64,000 nt of DNA from Streptomyces spinosisporus (GCF_022698145.1 NZ_JALDAX010000019.1:62001-126000); one strand, 5' to 3'; shown: positions 48,935-58,346, counted from the stretch's first letter. Numbers and translations: made by a program. The notes: generated by a model not told the origin, from the sequence alone.

Positions 48935-50341
48935 ATGACGCGATCTTTGCAGGCCGTGGCCTATCGACGACCCTCCGTGCTGGAGTCCTCGGCGGGTGGA
49001 CGACGCCTGGGACTGGAGACCTCGCAGGGTGCGACACCCCGTGGGGCTGAGGACCATCCCCGTTTCTTCGCAGGCTTCCTGACGTCTCCTCAGGTGACTG
49101 CCGCGGGGCTGCTCGCCGTGGCGGACGTGGCCGCCGTCCGCTACTACCAGCGGCAGCTCAACGCCTCGCTCGACCCGGTGGTGACGGGCAACGGCGACCG
49201 GCTGCGCTTCGAGTCCTTCTCCGGCTGCTGCGGGGTGTACGCCCGGCTGGACGTGCTGGAGCCGGGCCTGGACGGCGGCGAGGTGGGCCACGGCACGACG
49301 AACGTCGACGTCAACAACCCGCTGCGCGAGGCACTCTCCCGGATCGGTTCGGACGATCCGCTGCATCTGCGGGTCGGACCCGAGGAGTTGGCCGTCACGA
49401 CGCTGGACGGGCCGGTCGTGGAGAAGAAGGTGCCGCTGCCGGACCGATGGCTGCGGGGGTTCGCGGAGGCCCAGGTGATCGCCGGCGGCTTCGATCTGCG
49501 GGCCGAGCTGCCCGCGGCCGAGGCCGTGCGGTTCCTGCGCGCGCTGCCGCGCGGGGGCGGACGGGGCGCCGCGACGGGCCCGCGGTGGGTGGTGCCCGCG
49601 GGCGGCACCCTGCGCCCGACCACACGGCCGGTGCCCGGCGCGGTCTGCCTGCCCGGACCGGAGCGGCTGATCGCGCTCCGGCGTGTCCTGCGGCACGCTT
49701 CGGCGCTGCGGGTCTACGGCCCCGCGGCCGCGGGCGCCGCCTCCGTGGCGAGTGCCTGGGAGGCCGTCCTGCCCGGGATGCGGCTGACGCTCACCCTGTC
49801 GCCGGACGCCTCGCGCGGGTTCTCCGGCGAGGGCGGGGTCCTCGACGCGCTCGCCACCGACGAGGCCGCCGAGGACGCGGAGCTGATCTCGGTGCTGCTC
49901 GCCTGGGAGCCCCGTATCGACGTGTCCGACCTGGCCGCCTCCTCGGGTCTCACCGCCGAGCGGGTCCGTGCCGCCCTGGTCCGTCTGGGCACCTCCGGCC
50001 GCGTGGGCTACGACACGGCGGAGGCGGCCTACTTCCACCGCGAACTGCCCTACGACGCCGAGCGGGTGGAGCGGCACAACCCGAGACTGCGCTCGGCCCG
50101 GGCGCTGGTGGCCGCGGGAGCGGTCACGCTGGACGGCCCCCTCGGGACGGTGACGGCCGAGGACGGTCATGTGCACCGGGTGCGGGACGAGGCGGGGGTG
50201 CTCAGCTGCAGCTGTCTGTGGTGGGCGAAGTACCGCGGCGGCCGGGGGCCGTGCAAGCACGCGCTGGCGGTGCGGATGGTGCGGCGGGGCGGCGCCGCGG
50301 TGGAGCAGGGCAGGACACGGGTCGACGGGGGTGTGCGATGA
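48935..50341 (+). CDS. SWIM zinc-finger protein
   Basis: A 468-residue cytoplasmic protein whose C-terminus holds a SWIM zinc finger: CSC, then CKHALAVRM (Cys-x-Cys, 16 residues, Cys-x-His, in CSCLWWAKYRGGRGPCKH). The middle region (LLAWEPRIDVSDLAASSGLTAERVRAALVRLG) looks like a winged helix. The rest is not recognised. ATG 48935 leaves a reasonable N-terminus; a longer version to 48833 adds a basic leader. Its stop overlaps the start of the large following gene (ATGA), so the two are translationally coupled. SWIM fingers bind nucleic acid or protein; function unknown. Confidence 0.85.
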   Translation: MTRSLQAVAYRRPSVLESSAGGRRLGLETSQGATPRGAEDHPRFFAGFLTSPQVTAAGLLAVADVAAVRYYQRQLNASLDPVVTGNGDRLRFESFSGCCGVYARLDVLEPGLDGGEVGHGTTNVDVNNPLREALSRIGSDDPLHLRVGPEELAVTTLDGPVVEKKVPLPDRWLRGFAEAQVIAGGFDLRAELPAAEAVRFLRALPRGGGRGAATGPRWVVPAGGTLRPTTRPVPGAVCLPGPERLIALRRVLRHASALRVYGPAAAGAASVASAWEAVLPGMRLTLTLSPDASRGFSGEGGVLDALATDEAAEDAELISVLLAWEPRIDVSDLAASSGLTAERVRAALVRLGTSGRVGYDTAEAAYFHRELPYDAERVERHNPRLRSARALVAAGAVTLDGPLGTVTAEDGHVHRVRDEAGVLSCSCLWWAKYRGGRGPCKHALAVRMVRRGGAAVEQGRTRVDGGVR

Positions 50342-53025
50342 ATGCGCTGATGGATGCGGTGCGGGCGGGACGGACCGCCGAGGCGGTGAGCCTGCTCGAC
50401 GAGATGACGGATGCCGAACGACGCGCGGTCTTCGGGGAGTTGAAGGCGCTGCGCAAGGAGCTGCGGGCGGCTCCCTGGGACGCCGGCTCGCGCCGCGCCT
50501 ATCCGCCGCTGTATGTCGCCGGGGTGGCCTGCCAGACGGGCGCGGCGGCCGTGGCGGCCTGGATCGCCGCCGCCGACATGCGCTGGTCGCGCACCTCACC
50601 GGCCCTGCTGCTGCGCATCCTGGGCGACCGCGATCCGAAGTGGCTCGCCGATGTCACCCACCGGCTGGCCGAGCGGCCGGCGAGCTCCGGGGTGCCGTAC
50701 GAGCTGATGGCGGGTCTGGTGCGGTTGTCGGGCTGCCCGGTGCCGACCACGGATGCCTATGTGCGGGGCTGGCTGGGTCACATCGGCGCGACCTGGCAGC
50801 GCGAGGAGACGGTGCTGGACCGGCTCCGGCAGGACCCGTATCTGCCGCAGCTGGTGGCCGCGCTCTTCGAGACCGACGACATCGGCGGCTTCTTCGGGTG
50901 GCTGGCGGGCGACGGCCCCAACAGCTGGTACGGCGCGCTCAGCCGGCTCGCCGCCGAGGGCACGCTCGACCGCGGGGCGATGATCGACGCCTGTGTGGCC
51001 CGGCTGCTGCGGGGCGGCACCACGGCCGATCAGCGGGCGTTCCTGCGGCTGTTGAAGGATCTGTCCCTGACGGCCGAGGAGCAGCGGGCGCGGATCGCCG
51101 ACTGGCTGGCCCTCGCCTCCGACGCGGTCTCGCCCGTCGCCTCGCACGCCCAGTCGGTGCTCGGCGCCCTCGCCCTCGACGGCGGGTTGACGCCGCGACA
51201 GCTGGCCGAGATGTCCGACGCGGTGCTGTTCCGTCCGGAGAAGAAGCTGGTGCGCGCCCAGCTCGTCCTGCTCAGGAAGATCCTCACCCGCGACGCCTCC
51301 ACCGCCGAGGAGCTGCTGCCCGCCGTCGCGCAGGCCTTCGGACACGAGGACTCCGAGGTGCAGGAGCGGGCGCTGAAGCTGGTGGAGCGCCATCTGAAGA
51401 AGGTCGAGTCCGAGGACGTCCGGGCCGAACTGGCATCCGCCGCCGACCAGTTGATCCCCGCTCTCCGTGTCCGGGCGGTGCGGACGCTGGGGGCCGAGCA
51501 GGCCGGGCCTGAACCGGTCGCCTACGCGGAGGTGTTGCCACTGGCGCCGGAGCCGGTGCGGCTGGCGCCCGCCCCGGAGACGGCGGCGGAGCTCGCCGAG
51601 GAGGTGGGGGCGCTGATGGCGACGGAGGGGGACGTGGCCGCGTTCGAGCGGGCGCTGGACGGACTGGTGCGCCATGCCCACCGGGACCGTGACGTTCTCC
51701 TCGAAGCGCTCACGCCGGTGGTCGCGCGCCGCTGGTGGAACAGCACGGATCCCAGGTACGTCATGCGTGCCGACGACCACTTCGGCCGAGCGGACCGCAT
51801 CTACAACGCCGCCGACGGGCTCGACCTCCTCCTCGCCACCCTCCACGGTCGTGTGCACACCGCGACACTCCTCAGGTCGGTCCAGCAGGGCACTGCGGGC
51901 ACGGCCTGTGTGCACAGTCCGCTCTCCCGGGCCTTCGAAGCCCGCCTGTGGGAGGTGTCCTACCGACTGCGGACCGAGCCGCTGCCGTTCCTGCTGTCGA
52001 CGCCCACCTGGAGCACGGGCCTGCTGGAGCCGGACGAACTGGTGGACCGCCTGGCCGAGTACGTACGTCTGGACGCACGGGTCGGCGAGGCGGACTTCGC
52101 GCAGGCGCTGCTGCGGGTGCGGCGCGAGGACCGGGCCGCGGCAGAGACGGCCGCCGAACGCGCGGCGGCGCTCGGCACGACAGAGGGTGCGCGACTCGCC
52201 CGCCGGCTGACCCATCGGGGCCCGGATCTTCCCGTGGAGCGGAGGCGTACCTCGGGCAACCGCATCCTGCTCGAATACGGTGAACTGCCGGAGCTGCAGG
52301 AGGACTTCCCGGCGGAGTTCCGTCCGCTCGGCCGGCCGGTGAGCGTCTACCGGGAGCGCTGGTACTGCTACCACTGGAGCGGGGACATACGACGCCACTG
52401 GCTGGCGCTGCTGCCCGAGCGACGCGAGCTGGTGGCCGTACGGCTGCTGCGCGACGTGTCCACCGCGGCCGTGGACGACGCTCGGGGAGCCGCCGCGTTC
52501 CTGCCGCTGCTGGCCGAGTCCGGCGGTGCGGCGGGCGAGGCCGTGCATCTGTGTCTGGCGTACGGTCTCGGCGCCCGGCATCCGGAGGACCGGCTCGCCG
52601 CGGTGGACGCGCTGCTGACGCTGGCGGCGCGCGGACAGCTCGACGCGGCCCGACTGGGCGCGGATCTGGGCCAGTTGATACGGCGCGGGGCCGTCAAGCC
52701 GGTGCGGCTCGCGGAGTCGGCGCGGACGGCTGCGGCCACGGGCGCGAACGCCACGGTCTGGGAAATGCTGCGGCACACCCTGCCCGTGCTGCTGGCCGAA
52801 CTCGCGGTGGGCGGCGCGAATACGCCGGCGCGCGGGCTCGGCGATCTGCTGGCGGTGGCCGCGGAGTGCGCCGAGCGATGCGGGGCGCGGGGCGAACTGC
52901 CGCACCTGGCACAGGCGGCGCAGCGGCGCGGTGCGTCCCGGCTGGTGTCCCAGGCCCGCCGGTTGCGGATCGCGCTCACCCTGGAGCCGAGAGAAATAGT
53001 CAATAGTTTGACAAAGGGAGCATAG
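50338..53025 (+). CDS. Large DUF6493-like protein coupled to the SWIM protein
   Basis: An 895-residue, mostly helical cytoplasmic protein. From about residue 230 it contains HEAT-like helical repeats (RAFLRLLKDLSLTAEEQ, then AQLVLLRKILTRDASTAEELLPAVAQAF and QERALKLVERHLKK). The C-terminal half (about 540-895) has further short alpha-helical units and a YCYHWSGDIRRHW motif. I associate this layout with the DUF6493 family, usually next to SWIM-domain genes in Streptomyces. No catalytic motif is seen. It overlaps the SWIM gene and is followed by a 66-base gap. Probably a scaffold partner of the SWIM protein. Confidence 0.78.
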   Translation: MNALMDAVRAGRTAEAVSLLDEMTDAERRAVFGELKALRKELRAAPWDAGSRRAYPPLYVAGVACQTGAAAVAAWIAAADMRWSRTSPALLLRILGDRDPKWLADVTHRLAERPASSGVPYELMAGLVRLSGCPVPTTDAYVRGWLGHIGATWQREETVLDRLRQDPYLPQLVAALFETDDIGGFFGWLAGDGPNSWYGALSRLAAEGTLDRGAMIDACVARLLRGGTTADQRAFLRLLKDLSLTAEEQRARIADWLALASDAVSPVASHAQSVLGALALDGGLTPRQLAEMSDAVLFRPEKKLVRAQLVLLRKILTRDASTAEELLPAVAQAFGHEDSEVQERALKLVERHLKKVESEDVRAELASAADQLIPALRVRAVRTLGAEQAGPEPVAYAEVLPLAPEPVRLAPAPETAAELAEEVGALMATEGDVAAFERALDGLVRHAHRDRDVLLEALTPVVARRWWNSTDPRYVMRADDHFGRADRIYNAADGLDLLLATLHGRVHTATLLRSVQQGTAGTACVHSPLSRAFEARLWEVSYRLRTEPLPFLLSTPTWSTGLLEPDELVDRLAEYVRLDARVGEADFAQALLRVRREDRAAAETAAERAAALGTTEGARLARRLTHRGPDLPVERRRTSGNRILLEYGELPELQEDFPAEFRPLGRPVSVYRERWYCYHWSGDIRRHWLALLPERRELVAVRLLRDVSTAAVDDARGAAAFLPLLAESGGAAGEAVHLCLAYGLGARHPEDRLAAVDALLTLAARGQLDAARLGADLGQLIRRGAVKPVRLAESARTAAATGANATVWEMLRHTLPVLLAELAVGGANTPARGLGDLLAVAAECAERCGARGELPHLAQAAQRRGASRLVSQARRLRIALTLEPREIVNSLTKGA

Positions 53026-53091
53026 GCACGCTTTACCCATCGGTCACAGGACGTTCGTGATCACGCAACACCCTTCCTTCACAGTAGTTGC

Positions 53092-54444
53092 ATGACTCGA
53101 GACATGTCTGACGCGACGCATGCACACCAGAACCGTTCCGTGAGGGCGGTGGTCCGTACCGCCGCCGAGGGGTTCCACTCGTGGTGGACACGCCGCCACG
53201 GTCATGCACCACCGGCGAGCGATACCGGCGCCCGGTCGCTCCCGCCGGAGCAGCAGACCGGGCCGTCCGCGGACAGCGCCCTATGGCGGATGCGGACGAC
53301 CGTGCGGGACGAACCGGGCTCGCTGGCCGTGCTGTGCACGGCGCTCGCCGAGCGGCGGGTCGACATCCTGAGCCTGCAGACGCATCCGCTGGCCGAGGGG
53401 ACGGTGGACGAGTTCCTGCTGCGGGCGCCCGGTGAGCTCATGGCGACCGAACTCGACCGGGTGGTCTCGCGGGCCGGTGGCGCCGACACCTGGATGGAGC
53501 GGGCCGACGCCCACGACCTGGTGGACGCGCCGACCCGGGTCCTGGGCCTGGCCGCGCGCACGGCACTGGATGCGGCCGAACTGCCGCTCGCGCTCAGGCA
53601 GTTGCTGGGCCGGTGCACCATCCGTCAGCGTCCGGCCGCGCCGGTCGGCGGTGGCCGGGCGACGGAGGGTGTGTCCGGCGGAGGCGTCGCCGTCGATGGC
53701 GTTGCTGTCCAAGGCGTCCCCGATCAGTGCGTCCCCGTGGAAGGCGTTCTTGAGGACACCGTGATGCGTCTTCGGGCGCCCGAGGGCGGAGTGATCGCCG
53801 TGGAGCGGCCGTATCTGCCGTTCACCCCGACCGAGTTCGCCCGCGCACGGGCCCTCGTGGAGCTGGACGGCCTGCTCGGACCGCGCCTGCCGCGCGGCCG
53901 GGACGTGCTGACGCTGCCCGAGGGCAACGAGATCACCGTGCGCCGGGCCGACGAACGCGACCTGGAGGCCGCGAAGGCGATGCACCAGCGGTGCTCGCCG
54001 GCCACTCTCGGCAGGCGCTACCACGGGCCGGTCGGCGACGCGGACCGCTACCTCGGCCACCTGCTCAGCCCCCGCTTCGGCCGCACCCTGGCGGTGCAGA
54101 CCGCCTCGGGACGCATCGTCGGTCTCGGCCACCTCCTGTGGGACGGGGACGAGACGGAGGTCGCGCTGCTGGTCGAGGACAAGTGGCAGCGGCGCGGCAT
54201 CGGTGCCGAGCTGCTGGAGCGGCTGGTGGGGATGGCTGCGCAGGCGGGGTGCGCGAGTGTGTACGCCGTGACGCAGGCGTCCAACACCGGGATGGTTGCC
54301 GCGATGCGGGGACTGGGGCTCCCCCTCGACTATCAGGTCGAGGAGGGGACCCTGGTGATCACTGCGCGCCTGGGTGGGGGCTCCGCCCGGGAGCGGGGGG
54401 AGTTGTCCGGTGCGGGTGAGGTTGGGCGGTTCGAAGCGCCGTAG
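53092..54444 (+). CDS. ACT-like domain fused to GNAT acetyltransferase
   Basis: A 450-residue protein with an N-terminal ACT-like ligand domain (about residues 65-140: LWRMRTTVRDEPGSLAVLCTALAERRVDILSLQTHPL) and a C-terminal GNAT domain (about 285-425: ITVRRADERDLEAAKAMHQRCSP, then VALLVEDKWQRRGIGAELLERLV). ACT domains generally bind amino acids, so acetylation may be controlled by one. The linker at about 185-225 contains a degenerate repeat (VAVDGVAVQGVPDQCVPVEG). ATG 53092 or 53104 could start. The 3' end runs into a dispersed repeat. Confidence 0.83.
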   Translation: MTRDMSDATHAHQNRSVRAVVRTAAEGFHSWWTRRHGHAPPASDTGARSLPPEQQTGPSADSALWRMRTTVRDEPGSLAVLCTALAERRVDILSLQTHPLAEGTVDEFLLRAPGELMATELDRVVSRAGGADTWMERADAHDLVDAPTRVLGLAARTALDAAELPLALRQLLGRCTIRQRPAAPVGGGRATEGVSGGGVAVDGVAVQGVPDQCVPVEGVLEDTVMRLRAPEGGVIAVERPYLPFTPTEFARARALVELDGLLGPRLPRGRDVLTLPEGNEITVRRADERDLEAAKAMHQRCSPATLGRRYHGPVGDADRYLGHLLSPRFGRTLAVQTASGRIVGLGHLLWDGDETEVALLVEDKWQRRGIGAELLERLVGMAAQAGCASVYAVTQASNTGMVAAMRGLGLPLDYQVEEGTLVITARLGGGSARERGELSGAGEVGRFEAP

Positions 54445-54462
54445 GGGTTGGGGTGTGTGGGC

Positions 54463-54560
54463 GGCTAGCGGTTCGCTGTGGCTTGTCGCGCAGTTCCCCG
54501 CGCCCCTGGATCGGCGCTGACGCGCCCCGATCCCCGCGCCCCTTGCAGGGAGCAGGTGCG
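54463..54560. repeat. Streptomyces dispersed intergenic repeat
   Basis: TTGTCGCGCAGTTCCCCGCG followed by CCCCT, then an inverted GATCGGCGC/GCGCCCCGATC pair and CGCGCCCCTTGCAGG. I recognise the first block from many Streptomyces intergenic regions. It lies across the 3' ends of the convergent GNAT and PLP-enzyme genes and encodes the last residues of the latter. Confidence 0.6.
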
Positions 54561-55700
54561 CCCCAGTGCCGTGTCCAGGTCCGTCCAGAGGTCCTCTACG
54601 TCCTCCAGGCCCACCGAGAGGCGTAGCAGGTGGTCGTTGACTCCTGCTGTGCGGCGGTCGTCGGCGTCGACGATGCGGTGGCTGATGGAGGCCGGGTGCT
54701 GGATGAGGGTGTCGACGCTGCCCAGGCTGACGGCCGGGGTGACGAGGCGGACGCCGGCGATGACCTCGTGCGGGTCGCCGGCGACCTCGAAGGCGATCAT
54801 GGCGCCGCCGATGCGCGGGTAGTGGACGCGTGTGACGCGCGGGTCGGCGGCGAGACGGGCGGCGAGTTCGGCGGCGTTGGCCGAGGCGGCCCGGACGCGC
54901 ACCGGGAGGGTCGCGAGGCCGCGCAGCAGGAGATAGCCGGCGAGCGGATGCAGTACGCCACCGGTGGCGAACCGGACCTGCCGCAGCTGCCCGGCGAGTT
55001 CCTCGTCGCAGGCCACCACGCCCGCCATCACGTCGCCGTGTCCGCCGAGGTACTTGGTGGCGCTGTGCAGCACCAGCCGTGCGCCCTGTTCGGCGGGGCG
55101 CTGCAGCACCGGCGTGGCGAAGGTGTTGTCCGCGAGCAGTGGGACGGAGCCGCAGGCGTGGGCGACGGCCCGCAGGTCCAATTCGGCGAGGGTCGGATTG
55201 GCCGGGGACTCGACCATCACCAGACCGGTGTCGGGGCGCAGGGCGTCCGTGATTCCGGCGGGGTCGGTCCAGGTCACCTCCGAGCCGAGGAGCCCGGCGG
55301 TCAGCAGATGGTCGCTGCAGCCGTACAGGGGGCGTACGGCGACGACATGGCGCAGGCCCGCGGAGGCGCGTACGAGGAGGACGGCCGTCAGTGCCGCCAT
55401 ACCGCTGGCGAAGGCGACTGCCGAATCCGTGCCCTCCAGGCGGGCCAGCGCGGTCTCGAAGCGGGCGACCGTCGGGTTGCCCAGGCGCCCGTAGACGGGC
55501 GGGCCCTCGGGTTCGGCACCGGTGGCGGCGAAGGCGTCGATACGGGCCGCCTCGCCCCGGCTGTCGTACGAGGGATAGGTGGTCGACAGGTCGATCGGCG
55601 CGGCGTGCAGTCCCTGCCGGGCGAGGTCGTCGCGGCCGGCGTGGACGGCTTCGGTGGCCAGTGCTCTCGTGGAGCCGGGCAGTGCTCGCGTGGAGTCCAT
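54465..55700 (-). CDS. Cys/Met-metabolism PLP-dependent enzyme
   Basis: A 411-residue fold-type I PLP enzyme of the cystathionine synthase/lyase and methionine gamma-lyase group. The start (TRALATEAVHAGRDDLARQGLHAAPIDLSTTYP), GNPTVARFETALARLEGTDSAVAFASGMAALTAVLL, VMVESPANPTL and the Schiff-base Lys in HSATKYLGGHGDVMAG are typical. The exact reaction, elimination or gamma-replacement, is not determined. The final ~30 residues (from CSLQGARGSG) are read from a dispersed repeat and are not expected in the family. It is divergent from an Lrp-type regulator that may control it. Confidence 0.9.
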   Translation of the reverse strand: MDSTRALPGSTRALATEAVHAGRDDLARQGLHAAPIDLSTTYPSYDSRGEAARIDAFAATGAEPEGPPVYGRLGNPTVARFETALARLEGTDSAVAFASGMAALTAVLLVRASAGLRHVVAVRPLYGCSDHLLTAGLLGSEVTWTDPAGITDALRPDTGLVMVESPANPTLAELDLRAVAHACGSVPLLADNTFATPVLQRPAEQGARLVLHSATKYLGGHGDVMAGVVACDEELAGQLRQVRFATGGVLHPLAGYLLLRGLATLPVRVRAASANAAELAARLAADPRVTRVHYPRIGGAMIAFEVAGDPHEVIAGVRLVTPAVSLGSVDTLIQHPASISHRIVDADDRRTAGVNDHLLRLSVGLEDVEDLWTDLDTALGRTCSLQGARGSGRVSADPGARGTARQATANR

Positions 55701-55759
55701 GCACGGAGAATGAACAACCGCCGGGTGGCGGGAGGTGGATGGCGTGCTACGTTCGGACG

Positions 55760-56251
55760 ATGCCCGAATCTGTCGTACTGGATCCGGTGGATCTTCATCT
55801 TCTGCGGCTGCTGCAGAACGACGCCCGGACCACCTACCGCGACCTCGCCGCGCAGGTCGGCGTGGCGGCGTCGACCTGCCTGGACCGGGTGACGCGGTTG
55901 CGCCGCGCGGGTGTGATCCTCGGGCATCAGCTGCGGCTCGATCCGGCCAAGCTGGGGCGCGGCCTCGAGGCGCTGCTCTCGGCGCAGGTCAGGCCGCACC
56001 GGCGGGAGCTGGTGGGGCCGTTCGTGGAGCGGATCCGGGCGCTGCCCGAGTCCCGCACGGTCTTCCATCTGACCGGGCCTGACGACTACCTGGTGCATGT
56101 CGCGGTCGCGGACATGGCCGATCTGCAGCGGCTGGTCCTGGACGAGTTCACGTCGCGGCGGGAAGTGGCCCGTGTGGAGACCCGGCTGATCTTCCAGCAG
56201 TGGGACTGCGGACCGCTCCTTCCGCCTACGCCCTCGGCACAATCAGGGTGA
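55760..56251 (+). CDS. Lrp/AsnC-family regulator
   Basis: A 163-residue amino-acid-responsive regulator. The N-terminal HTH (LDPVDLHLLRLLQNDARTTYRDLAAQVGVAASTCLDRVTRLRRAGVI-type, about residues 8-55) is followed by a RAM ligand domain (VFHLTGPDDYLVHVAVADMADLQ). ATG 55760 gives the normal HTH spacing. It is divergent, 59 bases from the Cys/Met PLP enzyme, a common arrangement for a regulator of amino-acid catabolism. Confidence 0.92.
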   Translation: MPESVVLDPVDLHLLRLLQNDARTTYRDLAAQVGVAASTCLDRVTRLRRAGVILGHQLRLDPAKLGRGLEALLSAQVRPHRRELVGPFVERIRALPESRTVFHLTGPDDYLVHVAVADMADLQRLVLDEFTSRREVARVETRLIFQQWDCGPLLPPTPSAQSG

Positions 56252-56284
56252 CGTGCGGCGGGCCCTCGTATGAGGATGGACCGC

Positions 56285-57976
56285 ATGTCACAGACCACGA
56301 ACCCGCTGCCCCGCGAGGTCGCCGACGCCTACGTCGACGAGCTCATCGCCCTCGATCCGGTGACCGGTACGTACCTCGGAGTGAAGGAGAGTTCGAGCAG
56401 GCTGCCCGATCTGTCGCCCGGGGGGCAGGAGGCGCTCGCACAGCTGGCGCGGCGGACCCTGGAGCGGCTCGACGAGGCCGAGCGGCAGCCCGGCGCGGAC
56501 CGTGACATCGAGCGCCGCTGCGGCCGTCTGCTGCGCGAGCGGCTGACGGCCGAACTGGCCGTGCACGAGGCCGAGGAGGGGCTGCGCGCGGTCGGCAACA
56601 TGGCGACTCCCGCGCACTCGGTGCGCGAGGTCTTCACCGTGACGCCGAACCAGTCCGAGGAGGACTGGGCGGCGATCGCCGAGCGGCTGCGAGCGGTGCC
56701 CGCCGCGTACGCCGGATACCGCGAGTCCCTCTCGCTCGGCCTGGAGCGCAAGCTGTACGCCGCCCCGCGCCCGACGGCCACCTTCGTCGAGCAGCTCACC
56801 GAGTGGTCGGACACGGACGGCAAGGGCCGCGGCTGGTTCGAGGAGTTCGCCTCGGCGGGGCCCGAGGCGCTGCGCGCGGAGCTGGACGAGGCGGCTCGTG
56901 CGGCGACCGCGGCGGTCGTGGAGCTGCGGGACTGGATGCGGGATGTGTACACGCCCGCGATCGAGGGTGCGCCGAACACGGTGGGCCGCGAGCGGTACGG
57001 CCGCTGGGCGCGCTACTTCAACGGCACGGACCTCGACCTGGACGAGGCGTACGCGTACGGCTGGTCGGAGTTCCACCGGCTGCTCGGCGAGATGAAGCAG
57101 GAGGCCGAGAAGATCCTGCCCGGCGCCGAGACGCCGTGGGTGGCGCTCGCCCACCTCGACGAGCACGGCAAGCACATCGAGGGCGTCGACGAGGTCCGTG
57201 ACTGGCTGCAGGGCCTGATGGACCAGGCGATCGACGAGCTGGACGGGACGCACTTCGAACTCGCCGAGCGGGTACGGCGGGTGGAGTCCTGCATCGCACC
57301 GCCCGGCGGTGCGGCGGCGCCGTACTACACGCCCCCGTCGGAGGACTTCTCCCGCCCGGGCCGCACCTGGCTGCCGACCATGGGGCAGACCCGTTTCCCG
57401 GTCTACGACCTCGTCTCGACCTGGTACCACGAGGGCGTCCCGGGGCATCACCTCCAGCTCGCGCAGTGGGCCCACGTCGCCGGGGACCTCTCCCGCTACC
57501 AGGCCACCATCGGCGGGGTCAGCGCGAACGCCGAGGGGTGGGCGCTGTACGCGGAGCGGCTGATGGACGAGCTCGGCTACCTCACCGACGCGGAGCAGCG
57601 CATCGGCTACCTCGACGCGCAGATGATGCGGGCCGCCCGGGTCATCGTCGACATCGGCATGCACCTGGAGCTGGACATTCCGGCGGACTCCCCCTTCCAC
57701 CCCGGCGAGCGCTGGACGCCCGAACTGGCGCAGGAGTTCTTCGGCGCCCACAGCAGCCGCCCGGCGGACTTCGTGGAGAGCGAGCTGACCCGCTACCTCA
57801 CGATCCCAGGCCAGGCCATCGGCTACAAACTCGGCGAGCGCGCCTGGCTCCTGGGCCGCGAAAAGGCCCGCGAACGCCACGGCGCCACCTTCGACCTCAA
57901 GGCCTGGCACATGGCAGCCCTCTCCCAGGGCTCGCTCGGCCTCGACGACCTGGTGGACGAACTGTCCCGGCTCTGA
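56285..57976 (+). CDS. DUF885-family metallohydrolase
   Basis: A 563-residue protein of the DUF885 family, related to gluzincin-type peptidases. The zinc-binding motif is HEGVPGHH (STWYHEGVPGHHLQLAQW), with the downstream Glu in NAEGWALYAERLM. ATG 56285 is preferred, as GAGG lies nine bases upstream; an ATG at 56270 would add five residues. No signal peptide. Peptidase activity is plausible but unproven. It is followed by a large palindrome at 58056-58095. Confidence 0.88.
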   Translation: MSQTTNPLPREVADAYVDELIALDPVTGTYLGVKESSSRLPDLSPGGQEALAQLARRTLERLDEAERQPGADRDIERRCGRLLRERLTAELAVHEAEEGLRAVGNMATPAHSVREVFTVTPNQSEEDWAAIAERLRAVPAAYAGYRESLSLGLERKLYAAPRPTATFVEQLTEWSDTDGKGRGWFEEFASAGPEALRAELDEAARAATAAVVELRDWMRDVYTPAIEGAPNTVGRERYGRWARYFNGTDLDLDEAYAYGWSEFHRLLGEMKQEAEKILPGAETPWVALAHLDEHGKHIEGVDEVRDWLQGLMDQAIDELDGTHFELAERVRRVESCIAPPGGAAAPYYTPPSEDFSRPGRTWLPTMGQTRFPVYDLVSTWYHEGVPGHHLQLAQWAHVAGDLSRYQATIGGVSANAEGWALYAERLMDELGYLTDAEQRIGYLDAQMMRAARVIVDIGMHLELDIPADSPFHPGERWTPELAQEFFGAHSSRPADFVESELTRYLTIPGQAIGYKLGERAWLLGREKARERHGATFDLKAWHMAALSQGSLGLDDLVDELSRL

Positions 57977-58346
57977 GGACGGGGGCCGGGGGCCGGGCCT
58001 TGCGTCCGAGGCCGCCCGTACGGGATTCGGCGCCTCGCGTCCAATTCCGCCCGCACGGAGCCGGGCCCCGGGGCCGGCCCCGGGGCCCGGCTCCGAGTCC
58101 TGGGCCGCGCCGGAGTCGGGGCAGCGCTTCCGACTCCCGGAACGGCCCGAGGCCCGACCCGGGTTGGCGGCGAGGCGAGCCCCCGGGCCTACCCGAGAGC
58201 CAGCCCGGTCAGCAGCTGACCCAGCGCCCCGCCCCCGCTCAAAACCCGCCCCAGCACTACGCCCGACCCCGCTCCCGGCCCCCCTGAAGCCCCGGCCCGC
58301 AAAAGCGCCCGGTCCAACTCCCGAGCCCGCGCCGGCGCAACCCGTC
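57977..58346. other. Intergenic spacer with a 40-base palindrome
   Basis: No gene is seen between the convergent DUF885 and SDR genes. The stretch has very high G/C, is repetitive (GGGGGCC, CCCGGCCC-type blocks), and contains the 40-base perfect palindrome described separately. Confidence 0.6.
58056..58095. terminator. Perfect 40-base palindrome, probable bidirectional terminator
   Basis: All 20 positions on each side are complementary with no loop, only one A/T pair, and no mismatch. It lies 80 bases after the DUF885 stop and about 250 before the SDR stop. It could form a very stable RNA hairpin or a cruciform. Confidence 0.75.
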
